A stretch of DNA of 57,508 bases. It comes from Ignavibacteria bacterium (GTDB taxonomy: Bacteria > Bacteroidota > Ignavibacteria > Tepidaquicellales > Tepidaquicellaceae). Under the pieces are notes generated by a model. The model was not told where the DNA came from. It did no database searches and saw only the letters and a program-made list of their open reading frames with translations. The stretch is from assembly GCA_026417495.1 (NCBI GenBank), contig JAOADD010000025.1, forward strand, positions 1 to 57,508, given 5' to 3'. Position 1 is the first letter of the stretch. Every line of letters starts with the position of its first letter. This document shows, piece by piece, positions 1 through 8,991 of the stretch. The translations under genes and the position numbers were made by a program.

Positions 1-285
1 GTTCAGGACCAACACTTTACCGTTTAGTAAATTCAGGTTTCTATTCCTGACTTTTGTATCAAGGTCGTGGAAGACGTACCTCCTGTATTTTTTATAATTT
101 AATTATAAAAAATAAAAATATTACTATGAATAATCAATTTAGAAATTTTTAATAATTTACTTTTTTTTGGGAAATCATGTAGGAAGGAATAACAGAAATT
201 ATTCTATTAATGATTGTGTTAAATGATATCTTGAAAAAGTTATTATATAAAAAGTTGAAGTGTTTTAATTATAAAAATGTTTTAC
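1..285. other. Left margin, no supported gene
   Basis: I see no convincing gene here. The first 90 bases are less AT-rich than what follows and are open in one minus-strand frame (about 30 codons, running off the edge) and one plus-strand frame (about 31 codons). Neither translation resembles a family I know. A short inverted repeat (TCAGG at 33-37 with CCTGA at 46-50) lies in this stretch. From about 90 to 285 the DNA is very AT-rich and looks non-coding. The edge could hold the end of a neighbouring gene or a structured RNA. Confidence 0.3.
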
Positions 286-2169
286 CTATTTTACTAATAC
301 TAATTTCTTTACGTTACTATAAAATATTTCTCCACGATTTAAATTATATATGTAAATCTTATAAAAATATACACCGCTTGGTATATCATAAGTGTTAAAA
401 GTGATTTCATGAAAACCAGCGTTTTTTATTTCGTTAACTAATGTGGCAATTTCTTTTCCAGAGATATCAAATACTTTTAAGGATACAAAAGCTTTTTGAG
501 GTAATTGGTATTTAATTATTGTAGAATTGTTAAATGGATTTGGATAGTTTTGCTCTAATAGAAAATTTTGGGGAATTGTGTATTTAGTAATCTTTTCATC
601 TGTTGTTACACCGATACCAAATGGATTGGTGTTCATTGCTGTATATGTTTGTGTTGTATTAACAATGTAAACTGTGTACTTTATGAAACAATTATTAGAA
701 GCAATACCTGTTGGTATGCTCCACTGATAAATACCGTTATTTTTAACACTATCGGCAATTAATACAAAAGGACCGCTAGGTCCAGTAGTAGATAATTCAA
801 GTTTCACTCTTGAATCTTGACTGGAAGGAGCAGAGCTAATCCATTTAATAAATCTGACACATCCAGGTTTGAAGTATTCATAACCTTTTGGAAAAATTGG
901 TTTAATTGATAATGATGAATAAGGGGTTGTTTCTTTAAAAAATCTCAGCATGTTCCTATAATTAAAAAGACTAACTTGATGAGCAGTTTGTAGAGCAATA
1001 TCAGCATAACCATTTCTATCAGCATCTGCGACAGCAATAGCAGAATAGTTTCCTGGAGATGGTACAGAAAAGCTAGCAACTTGGGTCCAATTGGTACCAC
1101 CGTTTCCTTTCCATACTGTAAGGGTAGCACTACCGTATAAGATTAAATCACAAAAATTATCGGAATCCATATCATACAACACAGAAGCTGAATAACTACC
1201 CGAAGAAGGCAAATTTGCAGATAGATTTACATATTGCAAAGCTACTCTATCAAACTTCCAAACATTAACCGAACCACCACTACCAATAAATGAAACATCC
1301 ATTGCTCCATCATTATCAACATCTCCCAACGATACACCTTGATGCCCTGAAGAAGGTGGAGCAGGTAAATTGTATTGTGCAGGAGTAAATCCACCATTTC
1401 CATTGCCAAAATAAACAGTTGCATATTGATGTGCTCCTGCTAAATCAAGATTACCATCTTTATTAATATCTCCGAAAGAAAATTCCATATTTGAATTTCC
1501 CCCACTGGAAGCAAAAGTTTGCCTCCATACACCTGTTCCCAAATTTTTATAAACCCTGATACCATTACAACACCCAAATGATATTGAACCCAAATCAAGA
1601 AGCCCATCATTATCAACATCACCAAAGTCTGAAGTAAACATACCCCAGGTTTCACCATTCATTGCAAGACTATCATCATAAGGAATCCAATTAGTACCTG
1701 TACCATTACCCAAAGCAACTTCTAGAATCTGGTCACCAAAATCATTTGTCGAGTAATTATGATGCATACCATAACCAATATCTTGCTTTCCATCATTGTT
1801 TACATCACCCACAGCAATTCCACCATATCCTAAATATCCTGTTTGAAAATGATTCCAGTTAGCACCTGTACCGTTTCCAAACCAAACCATAACCCCCTGC
1901 TGTTGTGAATTAATTAAAGGATTACCATGGTCTCCAATTGAAATAATATCTAGAAACCCATCATTATTTAGATCAGCAAACTCCAGTTCGGTTCTACCAC
2001 TTTCAAGAGTTATTGTTTGCAATCCAGAAGAAGACTCTATATAAGATATATAATTAATTTTTTTATCATTGGTTATGAAAGAATACATTAGAAAACTTAA
2101 TAAAAACAAAATTGCAAAAAGATATGTAAATTTAATCCCCTTATGCTTAAACTTGTATAAAGTTTTCAT
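286..2169 (-). CDS. Exported FG-GAP/VCBS repeat protein with T9SS sorting domain
   Basis: A 627-residue cell-surface or secreted protein of unknown ligand. A hydrophobic N-terminal export segment (about residues 13-32) is followed by at least seven calcium-loop repeats of the D-x-N/D-x-D-G-x-x-D type (for example DLNNDGFLD, DVNNDGKQD, DVDNDGLLD, DINKDGNLD, DVDNDGAMD), typical of FG-GAP/VCBS beta-propellers. A linker and an Ig-like region (about 430-530) follow. The last 90 residues match the type A sorting domain of type IX secretion, with NYPNPFNNST and the SGVYFYKI ending. In this family the C-terminal domain directs passage through the outer membrane by T9SS and is then cleaved. It is monocistronic or last after coaE (74 bp gap). 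The repeats suggest adhesion or carbohydrate binding, but that is inference. Confidence 0.85.
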   Translation of the reverse strand: MKTLYKFKHKGIKFTYLFAILFLLSFLMYSFITNDKKINYISYIESSSGLQTITLESGRTELEFADLNNDGFLDIISIGDHGNPLINSQQQGVMVWFGNGTGANWNHFQTGYLGYGGIAVGDVNNDGKQDIGYGMHHNYSTNDFGDQILEVALGNGTGTNWIPYDDSLAMNGETWGMFTSDFGDVDNDGLLDLGSISFGCCNGIRVYKNLGTGVWRQTFASSGGNSNMEFSFGDINKDGNLDLAGAHQYATVYFGNGNGGFTPAQYNLPAPPSSGHQGVSLGDVDNDGAMDVSFIGSGGSVNVWKFDRVALQYVNLSANLPSSGSYSASVLYDMDSDNFCDLILYGSATLTVWKGNGGTNWTQVASFSVPSPGNYSAIAVADADRNGYADIALQTAHQVSLFNYRNMLRFFKETTPYSSLSIKPIFPKGYEYFKPGCVRFIKWISSAPSSQDSRVKLELSTTGPSGPFVLIADSVKNNGIYQWSIPTGIASNNCFIKYTVYIVNTTQTYTAMNTNPFGIGVTTDEKITKYTIPQNFLLEQNYPNPFNNSTIIKYQLPQKAFVSLKVFDISGKEIATLVNEIKNAGFHEITFNTYDIPSGVYFYKIYIYNLNRGEIFYSNVKKLVLVK

Positions 2170-2243
2170 AAGCGAAAAATTTAATTAAATAATAAAACTT
2201 TAAAAAACATTCAGATTTATAAATATCACTCTACTCTGAATTA

Positions 2244-2852
2244 TCATTTCAAGAACTCAAGGATTCTGCTGAATGCTTCAATTTCCTTACTCAGACCATC
2301 AAATGATTTATTATTATTTATTATAAAATCAGCTCGTTTAGCTTTTTCCAATTCAGGCATCTGATATTTCATAATTTGTAGAACATCTTTTCTTTTAGCC
2401 CCATCCCTATTCATAATTCGTCGGATTCTTGTTTCCTTATTTGAATAAACAAGGACAACATAATCAAGATATTTATCAAATTTACTCTCATATACAATAG
2501 CAGATTCAATAAAAATTATTTTTTCTTTACATTTTTTTATTTCACTATCCAAATATCTAATAACCGCAGGATGAATAATCTTATTAGCATCGAGATAATT
2601 CTTTTTATTAGCAAAAATTATTTCTTTGAATTTTGCCAGATTTATCTTACCCTTAAAATTTAAAATTTCCTTACCAAATCTTTTTACCAATTCAGAAGTG
2701 AGTTTTTTGTCTTTAGCGTATAATTCTTTTGCCATTAAATCAGCAAAAAAAACTTTAAATCCTCTATTTGCAAGTTGAGTACATACTTCAGATTTACCGG
2801 AACCTATTCCACCGGTTATACCAATTAAAATTTTATCTTTATTTTTTTGCAT
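2244..2852 (-). CDS. coaE: Dephospho-CoA kinase
   Basis: Catalyses the last step of coenzyme A synthesis, ATP-dependent phosphorylation of the ribose 3'-hydroxyl of dephospho-CoA, in the cytoplasm. The 202-residue length is normal. The P-loop GITGGIGSGKS lies at residues 11-21, with the conserved FFADLMAKELY segment after it and the NKIIHPAVIRYL segment characteristic of CoaE near residues 90-101. The gene starts 39 bp downstream of rny on the same strand and is probably co-transcribed with it. Family assignment is secure. Confidence 0.95.
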   Translation of the reverse strand: MQKNKDKILIGITGGIGSGKSEVCTQLANRGFKVFFADLMAKELYAKDKKLTSELVKRFGKEILNFKGKINLAKFKEIIFANKKNYLDANKIIHPAVIRYLDSEIKKCKEKIIFIESAIVYESKFDKYLDYVVLVYSNKETRIRRIMNRDGAKRKDVLQIMKYQMPELEKAKRADFIINNNKSFDGLSKEIEAFSRILEFLK

Positions 2853-2891
2853 AATATTTCAAAATTTTTTTATATATGCATATTATAAAAA

Positions 2892-4547
2892 TTATTTTGC
2901 ATATGCAATAGATCTCCGTTCTCTAATTACATTAACCTTTATTTGACCTGGATACTCCATTTCTTCCTGAATTTTATGAGCAATATCATCTGCAAGTTGA
3001 TCTTGCATAGCATCATTTATTTTATCACACTCCACAATTACTCTTACTTCTCTACCTGCTTGAATAGCATAGGTTTTGGCAACCCCCTCGAATGAGGTTG
3101 CAATTGTTTCAAGTTTCTCAAGTCGTTTCCAATATGCTTCTACTGACTCTCTTCTTGCACCAGGTCTTGCACCACTTATAGCGTCAGCAACCTGAACAAG
3201 TACAGATATTGGATGCTCCATAGGCATTTCATCGTGATGAGCACCAATAGCATTACAAATAATTGGATGCTCTTTACATCTTTTAGCAATTTCATAACCC
3301 AGAATAGCATGAGGCCCTTCTATACTTCTGTCAACTGTTTTTCCAATATCGTGAAATAGCCCTGCTCTCTTAGCAAGAACTGCATCAAATCCTAATTCAG
3401 CAGCCATAATACCAGCAAGATAACTTACTTCAATAGAATGATTTAAAACATTCTGTCCATAACTTGAACGATACTTCATCCTACCAATAAGAGTAATTAT
3501 ATCCCTATTAACATTTTGGATTTCCATATCAATCAAGGTTTGTTCACCAACTCTAAAAATTTCCTCATTTAGTTCTTTTTCAACTTTTTCAACAACTTCT
3601 TCAATCCTTGCTGGATGAATTCTTCCATCTAAAATAAGTCTTTCCATTGCAACCCTTGCCACTTCCCTTCTAAATGGGTCAAAAGCTGAAATAATAATTG
3701 CTTCTGGTGTATCATCTACTATAATATCAACACCAGTAACAGCTTCAAAAGCTCGAATATTTCTTCCTTCCTTACCAATAATTCTACCTTTTAACTCATC
3801 AGAGGCAATCTGAACTACGCTAACAGTAGTTTCCACTGAGTGGTCTATCGCAGACCTTTGAATTGCTTGAACAATAATATCTTTTGCTATTTTATTTGCT
3901 TCTTGCTTTGTCTCTTCTCTTATTTCTTGAAGTTTTTGTGCAGCTTCTAATTTTGCTTTATTTATAAGATTATCAAAAAGAATCTTTTTCGCTTCCTCTT
4001 CCGTCATTCCAGCAATTGTCTGCAGAGTCTCTTTTTGTTTAGTAATTAATTCTTCGTTCTCTTTGATTAACTTTTCAACCAGTTTTTCTTTTTCATCTAC
4101 TTCTTTTATTCTAATGTTATAAGTATTAATTGATTTCTCTGCTTCACTTTGTTTAATACTCAATTCAGACTTAAGCTTCTCTATTGCTTCTTTTTCGTTT
4201 CGTAATTTTCGTTCAAATTCGAATAATTCCTTTTCTTTTTGCTTAACATCTTCATCAAATTTCTGCTTCCTTTTATAGAATTCATCTTTTACTTCTAATA
4301 GTTTTTCACGCTTTAGTGTTTGAGCATATTTTTCTGCATCTATTTTAAATTGCTTTGCTCTCTTTTCTGCTTCTTGAATTACTTCCTTTGCTTTTTGCTC
4401 TGCTTCATCAACTATCCTTTTAGCAACATTTTCAGCACTGTTGATTTTATTTTTGTTTGATCTATTCTGAATATACCAACCAAGAAAAAAGGTTAGTAAA
4501 CACAAAACTACAAATATTGGTAATAGAATATATATTTCCATTTCCAT
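2892..4547 (-). CDS. rny: Ribonuclease Y
   Basis: Membrane-anchored endoribonuclease that starts mRNA decay in bacteria lacking RNase E dominance. At 551 residues it has the complete family architecture: an N-terminal membrane helix (about residues 5-24), a long charged coiled coil (about 35-230), a KH RNA-binding domain with GRIIGKEGRN at 254-263, and an HD phosphohydrolase domain with the metal-binding HD at 399-400 (FHDIGK). Upstream on the same strand lie the 6S-like RNA and zapA; downstream is coaE. The methionine chosen directly precedes the membrane helix; a second Met two codons later is an equally possible start. Confidence 0.96.
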   Translation of the reverse strand: MEMEIYILLPIFVVLCLLTFFLGWYIQNRSNKNKINSAENVAKRIVDEAEQKAKEVIQEAEKRAKQFKIDAEKYAQTLKREKLLEVKDEFYKRKQKFDEDVKQKEKELFEFERKLRNEKEAIEKLKSELSIKQSEAEKSINTYNIRIKEVDEKEKLVEKLIKENEELITKQKETLQTIAGMTEEEAKKILFDNLINKAKLEAAQKLQEIREETKQEANKIAKDIIVQAIQRSAIDHSVETTVSVVQIASDELKGRIIGKEGRNIRAFEAVTGVDIIVDDTPEAIIISAFDPFRREVARVAMERLILDGRIHPARIEEVVEKVEKELNEEIFRVGEQTLIDMEIQNVNRDIITLIGRMKYRSSYGQNVLNHSIEVSYLAGIMAAELGFDAVLAKRAGLFHDIGKTVDRSIEGPHAILGYEIAKRCKEHPIICNAIGAHHDEMPMEHPISVLVQVADAISGARPGARRESVEAYWKRLEKLETIATSFEGVAKTYAIQAGREVRVIVECDKINDAMQDQLADDIAHKIQEEMEYPGQIKVNVIRERRSIAYAK

Positions 4548-4596
4548 ACTTAATTTACCTCCACTTTAAATTAAACATAAAATTAATAAATAAAAA

Positions 4597-4823
4597 ACCG
4601 CACTATCGTAAGTCAAATCTTTATAAGAGAACCTCTCTTATATGTACGGTGGGTGGTGCCAAAATGTCTTTTACTTCCACTGCTTACCTTAATTACAGAA
4701 CCAAAGTTCTGTTGGTAAATCCGGTTAACCGGTGAGGCCTGTAATTGACATTTTAGAGCTTACCTCCCAAGTTTAAATTATTGCTAAGTTCTTTATATCT
4801 ATGTTTGACTGTAGATGTGCGGT
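4597..4823 (-). ncRNA. ssrS: 6S RNA-like structured RNA
   Basis: A highly structured non-coding stretch of about 227 nt lies between zapA and rny. On the minus strand the ends pair: ACCGCAC with GTGCGGT (4823-4817 with 4603-4597), then AGTCAAA with TTTGACT. An open AT-rich middle follows, whose 3' side carries a small hairpin (TATAAGAGA with TCTCTTATA). Above that is a long arm: GGGAGGT with ACCACCC (one A-A mismatch), AAAATGTC with GACATTTT, AATTACAG with CTGTAATT. Closing stem, central bubble with a small 3'-side hairpin, and long terminal arm is the 6S layout; 6S RNA mimics an open promoter and sequesters the housekeeping RNA polymerase holoenzyme. Location next to zapA matches ssrS in other bacteria. 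A T-run follows the 3' end. The strand is inferred from the neighbours and the T-run, and the exact ends are uncertain. Confidence 0.72.
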
Positions 4824-4856
4824 TTTTATTAAACTTTTTTATGTCAAAGAACAAGA

Positions 4857-5156
4857 CTAAAGTATATTTTCTAATTGCCGGTTCAGGTCATCGATTCGGG
4901 CTGTAAATTCGTTTAGAAGATTTACGAACTCTTTTTCTAATGCCCGTTTACTTTCTTTTTCTTTAAAATAATTTTCTGCTATATTTAAAGCTGCTACAAT
5001 TGCAATTGATTCTACTGATGTATATGGTGATTGGAAACTGATTTTATTCATCGTACTATCAACATAATTAGCAATTCGCTCAACATCCGCAGGATTCTCT
5101 CCCACAAGATTATATTCACTGTTAAATATTTTGACCTTTATACCGCTACTTTTCAT
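4857..5156 (-). CDS. zapA: Cell division protein ZapA
   Basis: A 99-residue cytoplasmic protein that crosslinks FtsZ protofilaments at the division ring. The N-terminal half carries the family core: a beta-hairpin (KVKIFNSEYNLVGENPADVE) leading into the helix IANYVDSTMNKI. An alanine-rich helix (SIAIVAALNIAENYF) and a C-terminal coiled coil (about 65-99) used for dimer and tetramer assembly follow. Length and order are normal for ZapA. It follows the coiled-coil gene at 5208-5624 by 51 bp and precedes the 6S-like RNA. Confidence 0.88.
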   Translation of the reverse strand: MKSSGIKVKIFNSEYNLVGENPADVERIANYVDSTMNKISFQSPYTSVESIAIVAALNIAENYFKEKESKRALEKEFVNLLNEFTARIDDLNRQLENIL

Positions 5157-5207
5157 TTCCTTTAGTTTGTAATTTTACCAGTCAAACATAAATATTTAGA
5201 AATAGAT

Positions 5208-5624
5208 TTACTCATCCTCCTCATAATTCTCTCCATACTGTTCCAAATGTGTATCAATCCGTGCTATAAGCTCCTTAATCCTACTTTTTATGTTTTCTTT
5301 ATCAGTCAAGGAGGATTTATTAGATTGTAATCCTAAGATTATACTTTTTAAGTTTAAAATTTCTTTATCTTTTAATACAGAATCTGAATTAGTTTTTGCT
5401 AATTCTAACTTAATTTCCTGCAGTCTATTATTTAAATCATTAACTGACTCTTTAAATCTCTGATTTTCATCTTCAAGTCTTCTAATTCTTTCTATTAGCA
5501 AACCAATTTTCAAAGTCAACCTATCAACACACTGAACGAACAAAGATTTTGCTTTGTCAAAATCTTCATGACTATCAGTCTGTTCACTATCACCTATCAA
5601 AGGTGGTTGGTTTACTTTTGCCAT
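5208..5624 (-). CDS. Small coiled-coil protein upstream of zapA
   Basis: Unrecognised 138-residue protein. There is no signal peptide or membrane segment. Residues about 20-110 are strongly helical with heptad-like leucine/isoleucine spacing (LTLKIGLLIERIRRLEDEN, then further helices), and the tail is acidic (ENYEEDE). The gene abuts pheT with no gap and precedes zapA by 51 bp, so pheT, this gene and zapA look like one transcript. A helical protein beside zapA suggests a division-ring partner with a role like ZapB, but there is no sequence proof and it could be unrelated. The gene is certainly real by context; its function is open. Confidence 0.75.
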   Translation of the reverse strand: MAKVNQPPLIGDSEQTDSHEDFDKAKSLFVQCVDRLTLKIGLLIERIRRLEDENQRFKESVNDLNNRLQEIKLELAKTNSDSVLKDKEILNLKSIILGLQSNKSSLTDKENIKSRIKELIARIDTHLEQYGENYEEDE

Positions 5625-8027
5625 TTATTGTCTTAATTTTATACCGTATTGCTTATTTAAAGAGTTAACAATTTTATCTATTATCAAATTCACTTCTTCA
5701 TCAGTTAAAGTTCGTTCAGTAGAATTGAATTCTAGAGTCAGAGCAATGCTTTTTACATTTTCTCCTAATTTCTCATCTCTATATATATCAAATAATTTCA
5801 AAGAACTCAATAAATTATTACTTTCCTTTAAGATAACATCCTTTATATTGTTAAAGTATACATTATTACTTACAAGTAATGCTAAATCTCTTTTAACAGG
5901 TGGATACCTAAAAATTTCTTTGTACTTTTTATCTCTACTAATACATTTAAATAGTGGTTCAATATCTATTTCACACAAAAATACTTCCTGTCCTTTATCT
6001 AAAATAGGCATCTCATCTCCATTAAAATAATATGCATTTCCAATAAATGTATCATCTATATATAATTCTCCAATTCTATTTAAAGAACTAATACTATTAT
6101 AATAAATAATTTTATCATTTTCAAGATTTAATTTCTTATAAAAAAGCTCTATTTCTCCCTTTAAATCAAAAAAATCGAACTTTCTATCTTTAATATCAAA
6201 CCCATAATAATCATTATAACCTCCAATGCCAAAGCATAATTTGTAACTTTCACTGAATTTTGTTTCTTCATTATGAAAAACTTTTCCTATTTCAAATAAT
6301 TTTAAACTAATATCTCTACCTGAATTATTGAAGTTAAGTTTCATAGTCTCAAGTAGCCCATAAACAAGGTTAACTCTCATAGTATTCATTTCAACAGAAT
6401 TAGGATTTTGTAAAGTAACATACTTATCAGAAAATAATTTGACATATTTTTCATCTTGTTGAGAATATGTGATTATCTCATTAAAACCCCTTCCAATAAA
6501 ATATTCTTTGAGTGAGAAAAGAAAATCATTAAAACTATCATTATAATCAGGTAAATCTGCAACATTGAATTTAATTGAGTAATCATTTTCAAAATTATCA
6601 TATCCATGTAATCTTGCAATTTCCTCGATTAAATCTACCTCACGCGTTAGGTCATGCCTTCTATACTCGGGAATTTCGAAAATTAAATTTTTGTCTAACT
6701 TCTCAATGCACATAATTCCAATGCTTTCCAAAGAATTAATTATTTCATCTTCTGATATCTCTTTCCCAAGTAAACTTTGAACTCTTTCAGGTCTTAATGA
6801 GATATGTAATTTTTTAAATGGTTCTGGATAAACATCTATTAATTCATCTAATACTTCTCCACCTGCAATTTCACTCATTAGTTGAGCAGCCCTATTTGAT
6901 GCGTATACCACATTTTCTATATCAACACCTCTTTCAAATCTTTGTGAAGCATCAGTAATTAGATTTAGTTTTTTAGAATTGCGTCTAATACAAATAGGAT
7001 CAAAGAATGCACTTTCAATAAATACATTTTTAGTATTTTCTGTAATTTCAGATAACTCTCCACCCATCACTCCTGCAATTGCAGAAGGACCCTCAGCATC
7101 ACATACCATCAAAGAGTATTCGTTTAAAATTCTTTCCTTAGAATCAAGAGTAATAAATTTATCACCTTCTTTTGCTGTTTTGACAATAATTTGCTTTCCT
7201 CTAATTTTGTCGTAATCAAAAGCATGGAGGGGTTGGCCTGTTTCCATCATAACGAAGTTCGTAATATCCACAATATTGTTTCGTGGTCTTAAACCCACTG
7301 CTATTAAGTATTTTTTTAACCAATCTGGTGATTCTTTTATTTTTACATTTTTAACCACCCTACCTGTGAATCTTTTGCAAAATTCCTTGTTCTCAATCGT
7401 TATTGAAATATAATCAGATGACTTTTCACTAGAAGTTTGAAGTTTTATCTCTGGTTTTATAAACTCTAATCCAACCGCTGATGCAATCTCTCTTGCTATT
7501 CCAAAATGTGAAAGTAAGTCCCCTCTATTAGGGGTTAAAGCAATTTCGAAGATATAATCGTTAGCACCAATATAATCAGCAAATGGAGTACCAACTTTTG
7601 CCTTTGAATCCACAACCATAATTCCACTATGGTCATCAGAAATCCCTAATTCATCTTCAGCGCATAGCATTCCTTCAGAAGTAACACCTCTTATTTTTGT
7701 TTTCTCAATTTTTAAATTATTTAATGGTATAACTGCACCTATTTTTGCAAGGCAAACTTTTTGTCCAACTTTAACATTTGGAGCACCACAAACCACATCT
7801 AATTTAGTAGAACCATCATTTACTTTGCACAAGGTAAGCTTATCAGATTTTGGAATTTTGATAACTTCTAATATTTCAGCAATTACGATATTCTCAAATT
7901 TTGCTCTTTCAGATTCAACTGACTCAATATCTAACCCAATAGCAATCATTCTTTCCTTTATATAATCAACTGATAAATCAGAGAGTCCAGGTATATAATT
8001 TTTTATCCAATTTAAACTGATTCTCAT
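5625..8027 (-). CDS. pheT: Phenylalanyl-tRNA synthetase beta subunit
   Basis: Beta chain of the alpha2-beta2 enzyme that charges tRNA-Phe. The 800-residue length is normal. Domains in order: N-terminal helical/OB tRNA-binding domain (about 40-150, with VVCGAPNVKVGQKV), B3/B4 editing domain (about 210-390; the editing site hydrolyses mischarged Tyr-tRNA), B5 domain (about 400-475), a catalytic-like core (about 480-690) and a C-terminal ferredoxin-fold anticodon-binding domain (about 705-800, starting FRYPPVKRDLALLV). The alpha-subunit gene pheS is not in this window. A terminator for the upstream gene lies just before its start, so it should have its own promoter in 8028-8100, but I see no good consensus there. 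Confidence 0.96.
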   Translation of the reverse strand: MRISLNWIKNYIPGLSDLSVDYIKERMIAIGLDIESVESERAKFENIVIAEILEVIKIPKSDKLTLCKVNDGSTKLDVVCGAPNVKVGQKVCLAKIGAVIPLNNLKIEKTKIRGVTSEGMLCAEDELGISDDHSGIMVVDSKAKVGTPFADYIGANDYIFEIALTPNRGDLLSHFGIAREIASAVGLEFIKPEIKLQTSSEKSSDYISITIENKEFCKRFTGRVVKNVKIKESPDWLKKYLIAVGLRPRNNIVDITNFVMMETGQPLHAFDYDKIRGKQIIVKTAKEGDKFITLDSKERILNEYSLMVCDAEGPSAIAGVMGGELSEITENTKNVFIESAFFDPICIRRNSKKLNLITDASQRFERGVDIENVVYASNRAAQLMSEIAGGEVLDELIDVYPEPFKKLHISLRPERVQSLLGKEISEDEIINSLESIGIMCIEKLDKNLIFEIPEYRRHDLTREVDLIEEIARLHGYDNFENDYSIKFNVADLPDYNDSFNDFLFSLKEYFIGRGFNEIITYSQQDEKYVKLFSDKYVTLQNPNSVEMNTMRVNLVYGLLETMKLNFNNSGRDISLKLFEIGKVFHNEETKFSESYKLCFGIGGYNDYYGFDIKDRKFDFFDLKGEIELFYKKLNLENDKIIYYNSISSLNRIGELYIDDTFIGNAYYFNGDEMPILDKGQEVFLCEIDIEPLFKCISRDKKYKEIFRYPPVKRDLALLVSNNVYFNNIKDVILKESNNLLSSLKLFDIYRDEKLGENVKSIALTLEFNSTERTLTDEEVNLIIDKIVNSLNKQYGIKLRQ

Positions 8028-8104
8028 ATCTTGATTATTTCATTAATTCGATAAATTAAAGTATTTGCAATATATTAATTTACATTTGTATATAAAATAT
8101 AAAA

Positions 8105-8141
8105 GGGCTATCATAAATTCTGTACAAATCTATGATAGCCC
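8105..8141 (-). terminator. Hairpin terminator of the lysine-rich gene
   Basis: A near-perfect stem, GGGCTATCATA at 8105-8115 with TATGATAGCCC at 8131-8141, encloses a 15-base loop. Read on the minus strand it is followed by a T-rich run (CCCTTTTATATTTTATAT). It sits 30 bp past the stop of the gene at 8172-8741 and before pheT, so it separates those transcripts. Confidence 0.8.
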
Positions 8142-8171
8142 TCTGAAGCTTAAATTATTAATATATCAATA

Positions 8172-8741
8172 TCAGTTTTGTTGTTCTTCTGTTTCTTTCT
8201 TTGGTTCTTTTTTAATCGTTTCTTTTTTTGGTGTGTTATCTTCTCTCTTATATTCCCTCGGTTTCTTTTCTATCTGTTCTTCATTTTTGTCATAATTCCT
8301 GGGTGGTGTATATTGTATCTTATCACTTGTCTTCGGGGGAATATAAGTTCTGTTAGTCCTAGTTACTCTCTTTTTAGTTCTTTTTGAGTATTTTTTGCCT
8401 TTTACTTTCTTTGATGATTTCTTCGAAGTCTTTTTAGAGGTTTTCTTAGACACCTTTGAAGACTTTTTAGAACTCTTTTTAGTAACTTTGGACTTTTTTA
8501 CCGGCTTCGTTGTCTTTTTCTTTGTAGTTACCCTTTTTCCTGCACCTTTTTTCTTTACAAGTTTTTTCTTTTTTGTTACTTTCTGCTTTTTCTTCTTTGG
8601 CTTTTTAGAAGTCTGTTCAATCTTGTTTGCATCTTTACTAAACGATTTAGCAAATAAATTTAAATTGCTTGAAAAACCAAACAGACTACTAATTGAAAAA
8701 GCCAGAACTGTAACAAAAAGAATGAGATTCCTTTTAAGCAT
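8172..8741 (-). CDS. Exported lysine-rich low-complexity protein
   Basis: Unrecognised 189-residue protein. Residues 1 to about 24 form a hydrophobic signal peptide (LILFVTVLAFSISSLFGFSS). Residues about 46-124 are almost wholly Lys, Ser, Thr and Val, in repeats such as KKSSKKSSKVSKKTSKKTSK that resemble eukaryotic histone H1 tails. The C-terminal 60 residues mix Lys, Glu and Pro with some Tyr. A strong ribosome-binding site (AGGAG about 6 bases before the ATG) supports the start, and a terminator follows, so it is a single-gene unit. Cytoplasmic histone-like proteins of this composition lack signal peptides; here export implies binding of polyanions (extracellular DNA, teichoic-like or LPS phosphates) in the periplasm or outside. 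That is inference. Confidence 0.75.
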   Translation of the reverse strand: MLKRNLILFVTVLAFSISSLFGFSSNLNLFAKSFSKDANKIEQTSKKPKKKKQKVTKKKKLVKKKGAGKRVTTKKKTTKPVKKSKVTKKSSKKSSKVSKKTSKKTSKKSSKKVKGKKYSKRTKKRVTRTNRTYIPPKTSDKIQYTPPRNYDKNEEQIEKKPREYKREDNTPKKETIKKEPKKETEEQQN

Positions 8742-8991
8742 TTTATCTCCTCTTTAAGTTAATAGATATGTTTAAACATAAAACATATACACTTAAAAAA
8801 CAATACATTTATAAAAATTATAAAGTAATAAAAAATTTCTAATTTATATTTATTTTCATTCGATTCTTACTTAAGTTTTTTATTATGACCATAGAATAAC
8901 AAATTGTCTTAAAATATTAAAATAATTTAATTCAAGTAAGTTGACTTTATATTTTAATTTGAATATTTTATTCTTTGTATTTTAAATTTAT
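8742..8991. other. Divergent intergenic region
   Basis: An AT-rich region of 250 bp between the divergent genes starting at 8741 (minus) and 8992 (plus). It must hold both promoters. On the plus strand TTGAC occurs near 8941 and AT-rich -10-like stretches follow, but no element fits the TTG-N19-TAnnTTTG pattern cleanly. Confidence 0.4.

Noticed and set aside
8395-8600. Repetitive DNA in the lysine-rich gene as a possible CRISPR array
   Set aside because: Repeats are short, irregular lysine/serine codons without spacers of constant length; no cas genes are present.
8395-8757. Phe-rich plus-strand frame opposite the lysine-rich gene
   Set aside because: Poly-Phe is the mirror of AAG/AAA lysine codons; the minus-strand frame has a ribosome-binding site and signal peptide.
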